Source: ZLKRG08 sp046048895 (GTDB lineage Bacteria; Actinomycetota; Actinomycetes; Nanopelagicales; Nanopelagicaceae). From it: a DNA stretch of 64,000 bases. Numbering within the stretch: position 1 is the stretch's first letter; the number at the start of each line of letters is the position of its first letter. The position numbers were made by a program, and so were the translations under genes. The DNA lies in the NCBI GenBank assembly GCA_046048895.1, contig JBJOFF010000001.1, positions 100,505 to 164,504 on the forward strand, written 5' to 3'. The notes under the pieces were generated by a model. That model was given only the letters and a program-made list of their open reading frames with translations, was not told the DNA's origin and searched no databases. Below, piece after piece: positions 50,425-60,222 of the stretch.

Positions 50425-53139
50425 TCAGCCGGTATTTCTTAGACCCAAAGCGACGCCGTTAATAGTTAATAAAAGTGCACGGCGAAGTAACGGATCTGCT
50501 TCATCTCCTGATTCACGCACACGCTTTAGTAGATTCACTTGCATCATATGAAGCGGAGCCAAATATTGATCGCGTATTTGTAAAGTACGTGCCAACAAAG
50601 GTTGATCACCTAATAAATCGTCATTTCCACGCAACCCATTGATTTCACGACTAGTTAATTCGAATTCCGCTTTGATATCCGCAAAGAAATGGCGCAGCTC
50701 AGCAGGCACTAATGTATTTACATATTGTTCAGCCATCTTTAAATCTGTTTTTGCCATGGTCATTTCCACATTTGAAATAAATGTCTTAAAGAAGTGCCAC
50801 TCATTTAACATCTGCTTTAAAACATCTAGCTGACCGGCTTCGCGAGCTGCCTTCAGTCCAGAACCAACTCCGTACCAACCCGGAACAATTTGGCGGCTCT
50901 GAGTCCAGCCAAATACCCACGGAATTGCGCGTAAGTTTTCGATTCCGTCATTGGCGCCTTGGCGACGTGAAGGCCTAGAACCTAGGAACATATCTCCCAA
51001 TTGCTCAACCGGAGTTGATGAATAAAAGTAAGCTGGAAGATCTTGATGGCTAACTAAATTGCGATAGCGTTGAAATGAGCTCTCAGAGATTAACTCCATG
51101 CACTCATTCCATTGAGATAGCGCACTTTCAGATTGGCGTGGTCCGCGATTTAACACAGTCGCTTCAAGGGCTGCAGCCAAAGTTAGTTCCACATTCTCGC
51201 GAGCAAGTAATGGTATTGAATATTTATCAGAGATAACTTCACCTTGTTCGGTCATCTTGATCTGACCATCGAGTGAACCCCAAGGAAGTGCAATTAAGGC
51301 ATCATAAGTTGGGCCGCCACCGCGACCTACTGAACCACCGCGACCATGGAATAAGCGAAGCTTTACTCCAAATTTCATGGCAACATCGCGTAAGCGGCGT
51401 TGAGCTTGGTGAATCTCCCATTGGCTGGTGGCAATTCCGGCATCCTTATTTGAATCTGAGTAACCGAGCATTACTTCTTGCTCATCTCCTCGGAGTGAAA
51501 CTAATTTGCGATAAATTGGATTAGATAAGAGTTTCTCTAGAATCACATCTGCAGCGCGTAGCTCTGCCACCGTTTCAAGAAGTGGTGCAAAACCAATCTT
51601 TGCGGTTCCGGTATTTAAATCAATTAATCCGGCTTCTTTTGCCAGGACTGCCGCAGCAATTAAATCTTCAGGTTGCTTGGTCATTGAGATGATGTAAGTT
51701 TCAATAACCTCTGGACCAAATTGAGCAATTAAGTCGTTGATGGCGCGGAAAGTATCGAGAGTTTTGGCACTTTGCGGATCCAAGTCTTTTGGTGCGCGGA
51801 GAGTATGGCTAGCTAATTCATTTATTAAGGTTTCAAATCGCTGATCTGGATCTTGGGAGGCGTAATCACTTGCAATACCAAAGTTGGCTAGCGCTGCATG
51901 ATGAACTTGAGAGTGTTCGCGAACATCCATGGTTGCGTGAATTAATCCAAATGCGGAGATAGTACGAATAATGCGTTCGAGCTCTCCGGTGGCAATAAGT
52001 TCACCATGGTTTGCAAGCAGGGAATCTCGCATAATATTTAAATCTGCAATTAGTTCATCAGTATTTGCATAGTCGCGACCTGGCACATGTGGGGCTCCAG
52101 CCGCATGTCGCTTGCGCGTTAATTCCAATCGATGAACGATGGCTGTGGTTTTCAAACGATATGGCTCGCGAGCATTTAATCGACGATAGCGAGCTTCAAA
52201 CTCTGGGATATTCGCTAAATCTTTTTCTACCGAATCCATCAATTCTTGTGAAACTTTGATGATGCGAGTGGAGACCGATAGTGATTGGCGCAGCGCGGAC
52301 ATGGCTTCCGAAATCACTCGAATTGCGTGGCCCACTTGAACCACGATAGTTTCACGAGTTACGTCTGGAGTCACATTTGGGTTACCGTCTCGATCGCCGC
52401 CAATCCAAGTTCCGAAAGAGAGCGGCTTTGCATTAGGCGAGATTTTCACGCCAAGACGAGCAACCTCCGCTGCAAATTCATCCAAGACTTCAGAAACTGT
52501 GAAGCGAAATAAATCATCTAAGTAGTAGAGCGCATTTACGGCCTCATCAATCACAAGTGGCCGTTCAACACGCAATTCATCAGTCTGCCAAAGCAGATCA
52601 ATGGCTTCGGATAGTCGCGCATCGCGCACTCGATTTGCCGGCGCTTCAAGTAAATCTGAAATATGTGCCAACTTGCTAAGTACCGAACGACGGGAAGCTT
52701 CAGTTGGATGTGCAGTAAATACTGGACGTACCGAAAAATCAGATAGCCAACTCTTTAAATCCGCTAAATCAAATTCATGTCCCCCGCTACGGGCAGCTTC
52801 AATTTTATTTACGGCTTGTGCAATCCAAGAACCACTTTCGGCTCGCTCGTTTTCTAGTACTCGTGAACGATGAACCTGTTCGGCCACGTTAGCTAAATGA
52901 AAATAGGTACTAAATGCGCGAACCAATTGAACTGCTTGGTCTACGTTTACATCTTTTAGTTCAGATTCACCACTGCCATTTCTAACTGCGGCGCGAACTC
53001 GTTCGACTAAATCAAATAGCTCTTTTCCTTCTTGGCGAATAAGTGATTGGCCAAGAAGCTCACCGAGACCGCGGACATCGCTGCGAAGCGATGCATCATC
53101 CTGCATCTGCAGCTGTCGTAATTGGCTCTCCGCGCTCAT
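50425..53139 (-). CDS. ppc: Phosphoenolpyruvate carboxylase
   Basis: About 904 residues, the typical bacterial length. The catalytic His lies in FTAHPTEASRRS near 140; GYSDSNKDAGI near 570 and FHGRGGSVGRGGGP near 610 are the PEP and bicarbonate loops; the enzyme ends with the conserved NG...GLRNTG. It carboxylates PEP to oxaloacetate to refill the TCA cycle. The start is ATG 53139; a TTG two codons earlier is less likely. It is divergent from mfd and convergent with pth, and replaces the TetR gene found before mfd in mycobacteria. Confidence 0.96.
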   Translation of the reverse strand: MSAESQLRQLQMQDDASLRSDVRGLGELLGQSLIRQEGKELFDLVERVRAAVRNGSGESELKDVNVDQAVQLVRAFSTYFHLANVAEQVHRSRVLENERAESGSWIAQAVNKIEAARSGGHEFDLADLKSWLSDFSVRPVFTAHPTEASRRSVLSKLAHISDLLEAPANRVRDARLSEAIDLLWQTDELRVERPLVIDEAVNALYYLDDLFRFTVSEVLDEFAAEVARLGVKISPNAKPLSFGTWIGGDRDGNPNVTPDVTRETIVVQVGHAIRVISEAMSALRQSLSVSTRIIKVSQELMDSVEKDLANIPEFEARYRRLNAREPYRLKTTAIVHRLELTRKRHAAGAPHVPGRDYANTDELIADLNIMRDSLLANHGELIATGELERIIRTISAFGLIHATMDVREHSQVHHAALANFGIASDYASQDPDQRFETLINELASHTLRAPKDLDPQSAKTLDTFRAINDLIAQFGPEVIETYIISMTKQPEDLIAAAVLAKEAGLIDLNTGTAKIGFAPLLETVAELRAADVILEKLLSNPIYRKLVSLRGDEQEVMLGYSDSNKDAGIATSQWEIHQAQRRLRDVAMKFGVKLRLFHGRGGSVGRGGGPTYDALIALPWGSLDGQIKMTEQGEVISDKYSIPLLARENVELTLAAALEATVLNRGPRQSESALSQWNECMELISESSFQRYRNLVSHQDLPAYFYSSTPVEQLGDMFLGSRPSRRQGANDGIENLRAIPWVFGWTQSRQIVPGWYGVGSGLKAAREAGQLDVLKQMLNEWHFFKTFISNVEMTMAKTDLKMAEQYVNTLVPAELRHFFADIKAEFELTSREINGLRGNDDLLGDQPLLARTLQIRDQYLAPLHMMQVNLLKRVRESGDEADPLLRRALLLTINGVALGLRNTG

Positions 53140-53271
53140 TGGCAAATCATCTCAGGTACTCAATAGGATATGAAACGCAATTTGTAAGCCCCCTCCCTTT
53201 TGGGAATGGGGCTAAGGCGCATTTGTCCCAGTATTTGAACTTACAGGCACGAAGACAGGAGAGGAGGAGCA

Positions 53272-56200
53272 ATGCGTGGACTGCTTCCGCTAATTAATCA
53301 AAGTAATCAAGCGATCGAAGATGCTTTAAATTCAAAGCGCGATCTAATTGCTCCGCCAGCATCGTATGCATATTTAATCGCGCTGCGAGCAATGAGAAAA
53401 CCAATCTTGGTAATCACAGCTTCTTCTAGAGCAGCCGAAGACTTAGCGAAAGAAATTCGCGAGTGCCATACAGATACTCTGGAATTTCCAGCATGGGAAA
53501 CTTTGCCACATGAAAGATTAAGTCCAAGTAGCGATACCGTCGCAAAACGAATTTCCACGCTTCACGCGTTGCAGGACCAAAATCGAAATTGGGTGGTGGT
53601 AGCTCCAATTCGAGCTGTGATTCATAAATTTAATTCACAGATTATTGATACAAAGCCAATCTTAATTAATCGCGGTTTGGAGTTTGATTTAACCGACTTG
53701 CAGCGACAACTTGTAGATTTTTCATACACCAGAACTGATTTAGTTGAACGACGCGGAGAGTTCGCTGTACGAGGAGGAATCCTAGACATCTTTCCACCTG
53801 ATCAAAATCATCCGATCCGAATTGATTTCTTTGGAGATGAAATTGAGGAGCTAAGTTTCTTTGCAGTTGCCGACCAGCGAACCACTGAAAATATTTCGAG
53901 CGAAGTAAAAATTCTGCCCTGCCGTGAATTATTGATAACCGATGAGATTAGATCCAAAGCGAAAGAACTATCGTCGCAATTTGAAAATGAATTACTAAAT
54001 AAAATCGGAAATGGATTGTTGCCAGATGGAATGGAATCCTTAATACCAATTTTGGTTGACGATTTGAGGTTAATCGGAGATTTGATGCCGGATAGCTATG
54101 AAGCAATCTTTATTGAACGCGAACGAGTAGTTGGCAGAATTTCTGACTTGCTTGCAACCAATGAAGAATTTAAAGAGGCGGCTTGGTCTAACGCAGCGGT
54201 AGGCGGAAGAGCGCCAGTGGAATCTGGCAGCACTTACATTGATTGGAATGAGTTAGTCAGCGAACTTCCAGATTATCGGGATTTACGACAATTTGGATCC
54301 GATGCTGATATTTTTCTTGAGTTTGAAGCCATCGAGCCGCTACGCGGAAATAGTGATCGGTTAATCGAATTATTTTCGGAAGCGCTTCAGAGGAAAGAGA
54401 GAGTTATCTTCTCGGCATCTAGCAAAGGCATGATAGATCGATATGCCAGCATTTTTAGAGATGCAAATCTGCCAGTGCAATTGCAATATCCACTCTCGGC
54501 AGCTCCAACTGGCGGTCAGATCACTTTAACGGCCTCTTCATTTCGAAATGGCTTTAGAGATTCAGAATTTCTCTTTGTTACAGAGCGCGATTTAACTGGT
54601 TCCCATAACTCTGGCTCAGAGAAGTTACCTTCTCGACGTAAAAAGAATATAGATCCACTCCAACTAAAAACAGGCGATTTTGTGGTGCATGAACAACATG
54701 GAATTGGTCGATATGTAGAGATGGCTCAGCGTTCTGTAGGTGGAGTAGTTCGTGAATATCTAATTATTGAATATGCGCCAGCAAAACGTGGACAACCTGG
54801 TGATCGCATATTTGTACCAACCGATGCGCTGGATCAAATCAGCAAATACATAGGTGGCGATTCACCGACAATTCATCGTATTGGTAGTGGTGAGTGGAGC
54901 AAAGCTAAGAGCAGAGCCCGCAAAGCTGTTAGAGAAATTGCCGGAGAACTAATTCGACTTTATGCGGCGCGCACAAGCGTTCCTGGCTTTGCTTTCTCAC
55001 CCGATACGCCATGGCAGAGAGAGCTTGAAGATAATTTTGCATACGTCGAAACAGCTGATCAACTTTCCACCATTGAAGATGTAAAGCGAGACATGGAACG
55101 TCCATATCCAATGGATCGCTTAATTTGTGGCGATGTGGGGTATGGCAAAACAGAGATTGCAGTGCGCGCAGCATTTAAAGCCGTTCAAGACGGCAAACAG
55201 GTGGCAGTGTTAGTGCCGACCACCCTTTTAGTACAACAACATTTCAAGACATTCTCTGAGCGTTATGCCGGTTTTCCAATAAAAGTAGCCGGGCTCTCGC
55301 GTTTTAATAGCGCGAAAGAGGCAAAAGAGATACTTAGCGAATTAACCAAAGGGAGTATCGACATTATTGTTGGTACTCATCGAATACTCTCTAATGATGT
55401 GCAATTTAAAGACTTGGGATTGGTTATTGTTGATGAAGAGCAGCGATTTGGCGTCGAGCAGAAGGAGCAGTTAAAAAAGTTACGTACCAGCGTCGATGTA
55501 CTGGCGATGTCGGCTACGCCAATTCCTCGAACTCTTGAAATGGCCATTACCGGAATCCGTGAAATGTCCACAATTACTACGCCACCTGAAGAGCGCCATC
55601 CAATATTGACTTATGTAGGGCCGCAAGATGAAAAACAAATAAGCGCAGCTATTCATCGCGAATTATTACGTGATGGGCAAATCTTCTACATACATAATCG
55701 GGTCGAATCTATTGATCGTGTTGCGGTTAAATTGAAGGAATTGGTGCCTGAAGCGCGAATCCGAGTTGCACATGGTCAAATGAGCGAGTCGATGCTGGAA
55801 GATGTTATTTTGGCTTTTTGGAATCGTGACTTTGATGTATTGGTCTGCACGACAATTGTTGAAAGTGGTTTAGATATTCCTAATGCCAATACTTTGATTG
55901 TCGAACGCGCAGATATGTTTGGTTTATCTCAATTGCACCAAATTCGTGGCCGTGTAGGTCGTGGAAGAGATCGAGCCTATGCATACTTTCTATTCCCAAC
56001 CGACAAGCCATTAACTGAAGTTGCGATTGATCGCTTGAATACGATTGCCACAAATACTGATTTAGGTGCGGGCATGCAGGTAGCGCTTAAAGATTTAGAG
56101 ATTCGTGGTGCGGGTAATTTATTAGGCGGCGAACAATCAGGCCATATTGCTGATGTTGGTTTTGACTTATATATGCGTATGGTTGGCGAAGCGGTAAACG

Positions 56201-56703
56201 ATTACAAAACTGGAATAGTTGAAACCGAAGAAGTGTCTCATGAGTGCAAAATTGAAATTCCAGTTGATGCGCATCTTCCAGAAGATTATGTGGATTCCGA
56301 ACGTTTGCGACTTGATATTTATAGACGCCTAGCTGATGTGAAGGAACCAATTGAAATTAAACCAATCGAAGAAGAATTGATAGATCGTTTTGGACCATTG
56401 CCGGATTCAGTTATTGCGCTGATTCAAGTGGCGACACTTCGAGCCTCAGCCCGCAAATTGGGAATTCGTGAAATGATTCAACAAGGAAAGAATTTGCGGA
56501 TCTCGCCAATTAAGTTGCCAGAATCAAAACAATTGAAGTTGCAGCGTATATATCCAGGAAGTATGTACAAAGGCGCTACCAATGTGGCTTTGGTCGCTTT
56601 GCCGGCTCAAGAATGGTCACCATTGGGCGAAAAAACAAAATTGAGGGATACTTCCGTCATTGCTTGGGCCACTTCGGTGCTCCAAGAGTTATTAGGTAAA
56701 TGA
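53272..56703 (+). CDS. mfd: Transcription-repair coupling factor
   Basis: A 1143-residue Mfd. UvrB-like N-terminal domains (about 1-330) are followed by the RNA-polymerase-interaction domain (about 455-530: GDFVVHEQHGIGRYV, with EYLIIEYA), then the RecG-like motor with GDVGYGKTEIA near 622 (Walker A), VDEEQRFG, AMSATPIPRT, TTIVESGLDIPNANT and QIRGRVGRG, and the TRCF C-terminal domain (about 985-1090). It removes stalled RNA polymerase and recruits UvrA. A strong GGAGAGGAGGAG precedes ATG 53272. The stop overlaps a spurious start 30 bases before the lipoprotein gene. Confidence 0.97.
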   Translation: MRGLLPLINQSNQAIEDALNSKRDLIAPPASYAYLIALRAMRKPILVITASSRAAEDLAKEIRECHTDTLEFPAWETLPHERLSPSSDTVAKRISTLHALQDQNRNWVVVAPIRAVIHKFNSQIIDTKPILINRGLEFDLTDLQRQLVDFSYTRTDLVERRGEFAVRGGILDIFPPDQNHPIRIDFFGDEIEELSFFAVADQRTTENISSEVKILPCRELLITDEIRSKAKELSSQFENELLNKIGNGLLPDGMESLIPILVDDLRLIGDLMPDSYEAIFIERERVVGRISDLLATNEEFKEAAWSNAAVGGRAPVESGSTYIDWNELVSELPDYRDLRQFGSDADIFLEFEAIEPLRGNSDRLIELFSEALQRKERVIFSASSKGMIDRYASIFRDANLPVQLQYPLSAAPTGGQITLTASSFRNGFRDSEFLFVTERDLTGSHNSGSEKLPSRRKKNIDPLQLKTGDFVVHEQHGIGRYVEMAQRSVGGVVREYLIIEYAPAKRGQPGDRIFVPTDALDQISKYIGGDSPTIHRIGSGEWSKAKSRARKAVREIAGELIRLYAARTSVPGFAFSPDTPWQRELEDNFAYVETADQLSTIEDVKRDMERPYPMDRLICGDVGYGKTEIAVRAAFKAVQDGKQVAVLVPTTLLVQQHFKTFSERYAGFPIKVAGLSRFNSAKEAKEILSELTKGSIDIIVGTHRILSNDVQFKDLGLVIVDEEQRFGVEQKEQLKKLRTSVDVLAMSATPIPRTLEMAITGIREMSTITTPPEERHPILTYVGPQDEKQISAAIHRELLRDGQIFYIHNRVESIDRVAVKLKELVPEARIRVAHGQMSESMLEDVILAFWNRDFDVLVCTTIVESGLDIPNANTLIVERADMFGLSQLHQIRGRVGRGRDRAYAYFLFPTDKPLTEVAIDRLNTIATNTDLGAGMQVALKDLEIRGAGNLLGGEQSGHIADVGFDLYMRMVGEAVNDYKTGIVETEEVSHECKIEIPVDAHLPEDYVDSERLRLDIYRRLADVKEPIEIKPIEEELIDRFGPLPDSVIALIQVATLRASARKLGIREMIQQGKNLRISPIKLPESKQLKLQRIYPGSMYKGATNVALVALPAQEWSPLGEKTKLRDTSVIAWATSVLQELLGK

Positions 56704-56729
56704 GTTCCGCAAGAAACCAGAGGGAATTG

Positions 56730-57335
56730 ATGAAGAAGCTAATTAGCGCGATTTTTGTAGCAGCCAGCTTATTTTTTCTAAGTGCTTGCAGTGCAAGTAC
56801 GGCAGCTCAAATCGGAGATACCAAAATCTCCAACGAGTTGGTGCAATCACGTATTACTGAAATAAATGCCGAACGCACTAAATTTGATACTTCACAGATG
56901 CAGCTCACATTTGGTGAAGAGCTAAATCGTAGCCAATTACGTTTTATGGTAATTGCGACTATCTTCCAGAAAATTGCTGATAAGAGCGGTATCAAAATTA
57001 CTCAAGCTATGAAAGATGCGAAGAAGGCAGAGATCTACAGTGCAGTGGGCGGAGCAGATCAACTACCAAGTGCATTAGTTTCAGCGCAAATGGCGCCTTC
57101 TGATTTTGATCTATACATCCAAGCTTTATTAATCTCTGAGCGAATTAGTGCTAATGCAATTGCGGCAGGAGTCCCTGAGGCAGATGCTGGGAGTGCAATT
57201 CAGCAATTAGTTATTGAACTTACCAAAACTGAAAAAGTTAAGATAAATCCTCAATTTGGTACTTGGGATAGTGCTAATGGCGATTTAGTTGCATTTGACT
57301 CTGCGGGCTCTGCAGTAAAACCGATTACTGCTTAA
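56730..57335 (+). CDS. SurA-N-like lipoprotein
   Basis: A 201-residue lipoprotein starting at ATG 56730 behind AGAGGGA; the resulting signal is MKKLISAIFVAASLFFLSAC with lipid Cys20. The mature part starts like the SurA/PrsA chaperone N-terminus (AQIGDTKISNELVQSRI) and is helical, but no parvulin PPIase domain follows. In M. tuberculosis a lipoprotein (lpqU) sits between mazG and eno; here the gene is between mfd and mazG. It may help fold exported proteins. Function is by family resemblance only. Confidence 0.78.
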   Translation: MKKLISAIFVAASLFFLSACSASTAAQIGDTKISNELVQSRITEINAERTKFDTSQMQLTFGEELNRSQLRFMVIATIFQKIADKSGIKITQAMKDAKKAEIYSAVGGADQLPSALVSAQMAPSDFDLYIQALLISERISANAIAAGVPEADAGSAIQQLVIELTKTEKVKINPQFGTWDSANGDLVAFDSAGSAVKPITA

Positions 57336-57346
57336 TTTAAATTAAT

Positions 57347-57991
57347 ATGCCGTCAGAATTACTTCGCTTGCTCGAAGTAATGGATCGTCTCCGCTCTCCC
57401 GGAGGTTGCCCATGGGATGCCGAACAAACTCATCAATCACTAATAAAGTATTTACTCGAAGAGTCATATGAATTCATTGACTCGGTTGAAGAAAATGATC
57501 GCCAGGCAATGCGTGAAGAACTTGGCGACATTTTGCTTCAGGTCTATTTTCATTCCAGAATTGCGCAAGAACATCCCACCGACCCCTTTTCTATTGAAGA
57601 GGTAGCAGCAGGAATTGCAGATAAATTGGTTCGCCGCCACCCTCATGTATTTGGCGAGACCCGGGCCGAAAGCTCTGATGAAGTCCTACAAAATTGGGAG
57701 AAATTAAAGGCGGCAGAGAAAAATCGCACTTCGGCAACTGACGGGATCGCGTTATCGCAGCCAGCGCTTCCATTAATCACTAAACTGCTCTACCGAGCCG
57801 AGAAAAACGGCATCAATTTAGATTTACCAACAACAGATATGAACAATGATGTTCCCGCTGAAATCGCTATTGGCGATGCGTTGGTCGCAGCTGTAGCGGC
57901 TGCAATTAAGCAGGGAATCGAGCCAGAAGATCTACTTCGCGCTCGTGCACGCGAGATTTCAGAAGAGATCAAGCGGATTGAGTCCTTGTAG
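57347..57991 (+). CDS. mazG: Nucleoside triphosphate pyrophosphohydrolase MazG
   Basis: A 214-residue MazG. LRSPGGCPWDAEQTHQSL leads to the metal-binding EEELGDILLQVYFHS helix (about 62-76), and RRHPHVFGE is the conserved mid-section. Only one full catalytic MazG repeat is clear; the C-terminal part (about 135-214) is a shortened second unit. It removes abnormal or excess NTPs. Placed between the lipoprotein and eno. Confidence 0.92.
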   Translation: MPSELLRLLEVMDRLRSPGGCPWDAEQTHQSLIKYLLEESYEFIDSVEENDRQAMREELGDILLQVYFHSRIAQEHPTDPFSIEEVAAGIADKLVRRHPHVFGETRAESSDEVLQNWEKLKAAEKNRTSATDGIALSQPALPLITKLLYRAEKNGINLDLPTTDMNNDVPAEIAIGDALVAAVAAAIKQGIEPEDLLRARAREISEEIKRIESL

Positions 57992-58031
57992 AATTCGACC
58001 AGTTATTTTTAATAACTTTTAAGGAGCAAAA

Positions 58032-59309
58032 ATGGCAATAATCGAAGCCCTAGGTGCGCGCGAAATTCTTGATTCACGCGGCAACCCAACTGTTGAAGTT
58101 GAAGTTTTATTAGAAGATGGCACTGCAGCGCGTGCCGCGGTTCCATCCGGTGCCTCAACAGGCGCTTTCGAAGCAGTTGAACTTCGCGACGGCGGTAAGC
58201 GATATTTAGGTAAAGGCGTCGAGCAAGCAATTAAGAATGTTAATGATGTAATTGCTCCTGAAGTTGTTGGACTAGATGCACAGGATCAACGTTTAGTTGA
58301 TCAGACCATGATTGATTTAGATGGCACTAAAAACAAAGCCAAACTTGGCGCAAATGCGATTTTAGGTGTTTCACTGGCGGTAGCTAAAGCAAGTGCCGAA
58401 CATGCAGATTTATCCTTATTTAAATATGTGGGTGGCAATAATGCTCATGTATTGCCAGTTCCAATGATGAACATCCTTAATGGTGGCGCACACGCAGATA
58501 CCAACGTTGATATTCAGGAATTTATGGTTGCACCAATCGGAGCAGATTCATTTAAAGAGTCATTACGTTGGGGCGCTGAGATTTATCATTCACTTAAATC
58601 AGTTCTGAAGAAGCGTGGTCTTGCCACCAGTATTGGCGATGAAGGCGGTTTTGCGCCAAATCTAGATAGCAATCGGGCTGCCCTTGATTTGATTCTAGAA
58701 GCGGTAGAAGGCGCTGGTTTTAAGCCAGGAAAAGAGATTGCACTAGCAATGGACGTAGCTGCAACTGAGTTCCATGACAATGGCAAATATTCATTCGAAG
58801 GCAAGCAAATCTCGGCTTCGGAAATGATTGCTTATTACTCAAGTCTGGTGGCTTCATATCCAATCGTTTCAATTGAAGATCCACTAGATGAAGATGATTG
58901 GGATGGTTGGGCCGCAATTACCAAGGAACTTGGCTCAAAGATCCAATTAGTTGGCGATGATTTATTTGTTACAAATCCTGAGCGACTTGCTAAGGGAATA
59001 GCTGCAAATACTGCAAACGCTTTGCTCGTTAAAGTTAATCAGATTGGTTCGCTAACTGAGACTCTTGATGCCGTAGAGATGGCGCACCGCGCGGGATATC
59101 GCAGCATGATGAGCCACCGATCAGGTGAAACTGAAGATGTGACCATTGCAGATTTAGCGGTAGCGACAAACTGTGGTCAAATTAAGACTGGCGCTCCTGC
59201 TCGAAGTGAGCGCGTTGCAAAGTACAACCAACTACTTCGGATCGAAGAAGAACTTGCCGAAGGTGCACGTTATGCAGGTCGCGGCGCTTTCCCTCGTTTT
59301 AAAGGCTAA
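58032..59309 (+). CDS. eno: Enolase
   Basis: A 425-residue enolase. ILDSRGNPTVEVEVLLEDG and PSGASTGAFEAVELRDG at the start, GDEGGFAPN, the metal ligands in AMDVAATEF, IEDPLDEDDWDGW and GDDLFVTN, catalytic Lys in LLVKVNQIGS, and SHRSGETED near 370. It interconverts 2-phosphoglycerate and PEP. AAGGAG is eleven bases upstream of ATG 58032. Order mazG-eno-divIC-DUF501-ppx is conserved in actinobacteria. Confidence 0.97.
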   Translation: MAIIEALGAREILDSRGNPTVEVEVLLEDGTAARAAVPSGASTGAFEAVELRDGGKRYLGKGVEQAIKNVNDVIAPEVVGLDAQDQRLVDQTMIDLDGTKNKAKLGANAILGVSLAVAKASAEHADLSLFKYVGGNNAHVLPVPMMNILNGGAHADTNVDIQEFMVAPIGADSFKESLRWGAEIYHSLKSVLKKRGLATSIGDEGGFAPNLDSNRAALDLILEAVEGAGFKPGKEIALAMDVAATEFHDNGKYSFEGKQISASEMIAYYSSLVASYPIVSIEDPLDEDDWDGWAAITKELGSKIQLVGDDLFVTNPERLAKGIAANTANALLVKVNQIGSLTETLDAVEMAHRAGYRSMMSHRSGETEDVTIADLAVATNCGQIKTGAPARSERVAKYNQLLRIEEELAEGARYAGRGAFPRFKG

Positions 59310-59314
59310 TTAAA

Positions 59315-59725
59315 TTGCCTCGCAGAAGAAGCAGCTATCGCAGAAAGCGAATTGATAAATCAACTCGTTTTCTAGCAGTAGCTGCTTTCTTCTTTTTAGT
59401 AATCGTGATGATTGGTTCGCCGTTACAGAAATATTTTGCACAGCGAGCTCAAATCAATGCGCTTTCAACTCAAGTCGAAGCTAGCCGCCAAGCTCTAGAA
59501 GAGGCACGCAAAGAATTAGAACTTTGGAACGATCCAAATTACATTAAATCTCAAGCACGTGCGCGTCTTCACTATGTATTGCCGGGTGAACGCCAATACA
59601 TTTTGACAAATGACATCACACTTGAAGGTAGCGATAAATCTAATGAAGTTGCGGCAAATATCCCTACAGGAGTGCCTTGGTACACCCGTTTAATTGCGAC
59701 CGTAACTGAAGCTGGAAATAAATGA
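59315..59725 (+). CDS. FtsB/DivIC-family septum formation initiator
   Basis: A 136-residue bitopic membrane protein: a very basic N-terminus (PRRRSSYRRKRIDK), one helix (about 22-42), then a coiled coil (about 48-75, INALSTQVEASRQALEEA) and WNDPNYIKSQARARLHYVLPGE, the DivIC signature. It should join FtsL and FtsQ in the divisome. It starts at TTG 59315, five bases after eno, and overlaps the DUF501 start by four bases. Confidence 0.9.
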   Translation: MPRRRSSYRRKRIDKSTRFLAVAAFFFLVIVMIGSPLQKYFAQRAQINALSTQVEASRQALEEARKELELWNDPNYIKSQARARLHYVLPGERQYILTNDITLEGSDKSNEVAANIPTGVPWYTRLIATVTEAGNK

Positions 59726-60222
59726 CCAGTTTTAACAGAGAAGTTTCGCAATCTGATTTAGATTGCATTGGTCGGCAATTACAACGCCAGCCAAGAGATG
59801 TTCATGCAATTGCATATCGATGCCCGTGCGGTAATCCCGCGGTTGTAGAAACTCCACCTCGGCTAGCTGATGGCACGCCATTTCCAACTTTTTATTACGC
59901 CACTTGTCCAAAATTAACTGGCGCCATCTCCACTTTAGAAAATGGTGGCTTGATGGCAGAGATGAATGAACGTTTAAAGAGCGAACCAGAGTTAGCTGGC
60001 GCTTATGCAGCAGCGCACGATGATTATTTGGCAGCGCGTGCAGCGCTTGGAATTGAAGTTCCAGAGGTCGAAGGTATTAGCGCTGGTGGCATGCCAGATC
60101 GAGTCAAGTGTTTGCACTCGCTAGTTGCACATTCATTAGCGGCTGGTCCGGATGTAAATCCTTTAGGAGACGAAGCGCTTGCAAAGTTACCTAAGTGGTG
60201 GCTGGATTCACCATGCGAGTAG
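59722..60222 (+). CDS. DUF501 family protein
   Basis: A 166-residue actinobacterial conserved protein of unknown function. It contains IAYRCPCGNPAVVETPPRL (CPCG), FPTFYYATCPKL, and a late VKCLHSLVAHSLAAG stretch with Cys and two His, so a metal site made from these residues is possible. Always found between divIC and ppx in actinobacteria (Rv1025 in M. tuberculosis). It overlaps both neighbours, so translation of the three is probably coupled. Confidence 0.9.
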   Translation: MTSFNREVSQSDLDCIGRQLQRQPRDVHAIAYRCPCGNPAVVETPPRLADGTPFPTFYYATCPKLTGAISTLENGGLMAEMNERLKSEPELAGAYAAAHDDYLAARAALGIEVPEVEGISAGGMPDRVKCLHSLVAHSLAAGPDVNPLGDEALAKLPKWWLDSPCE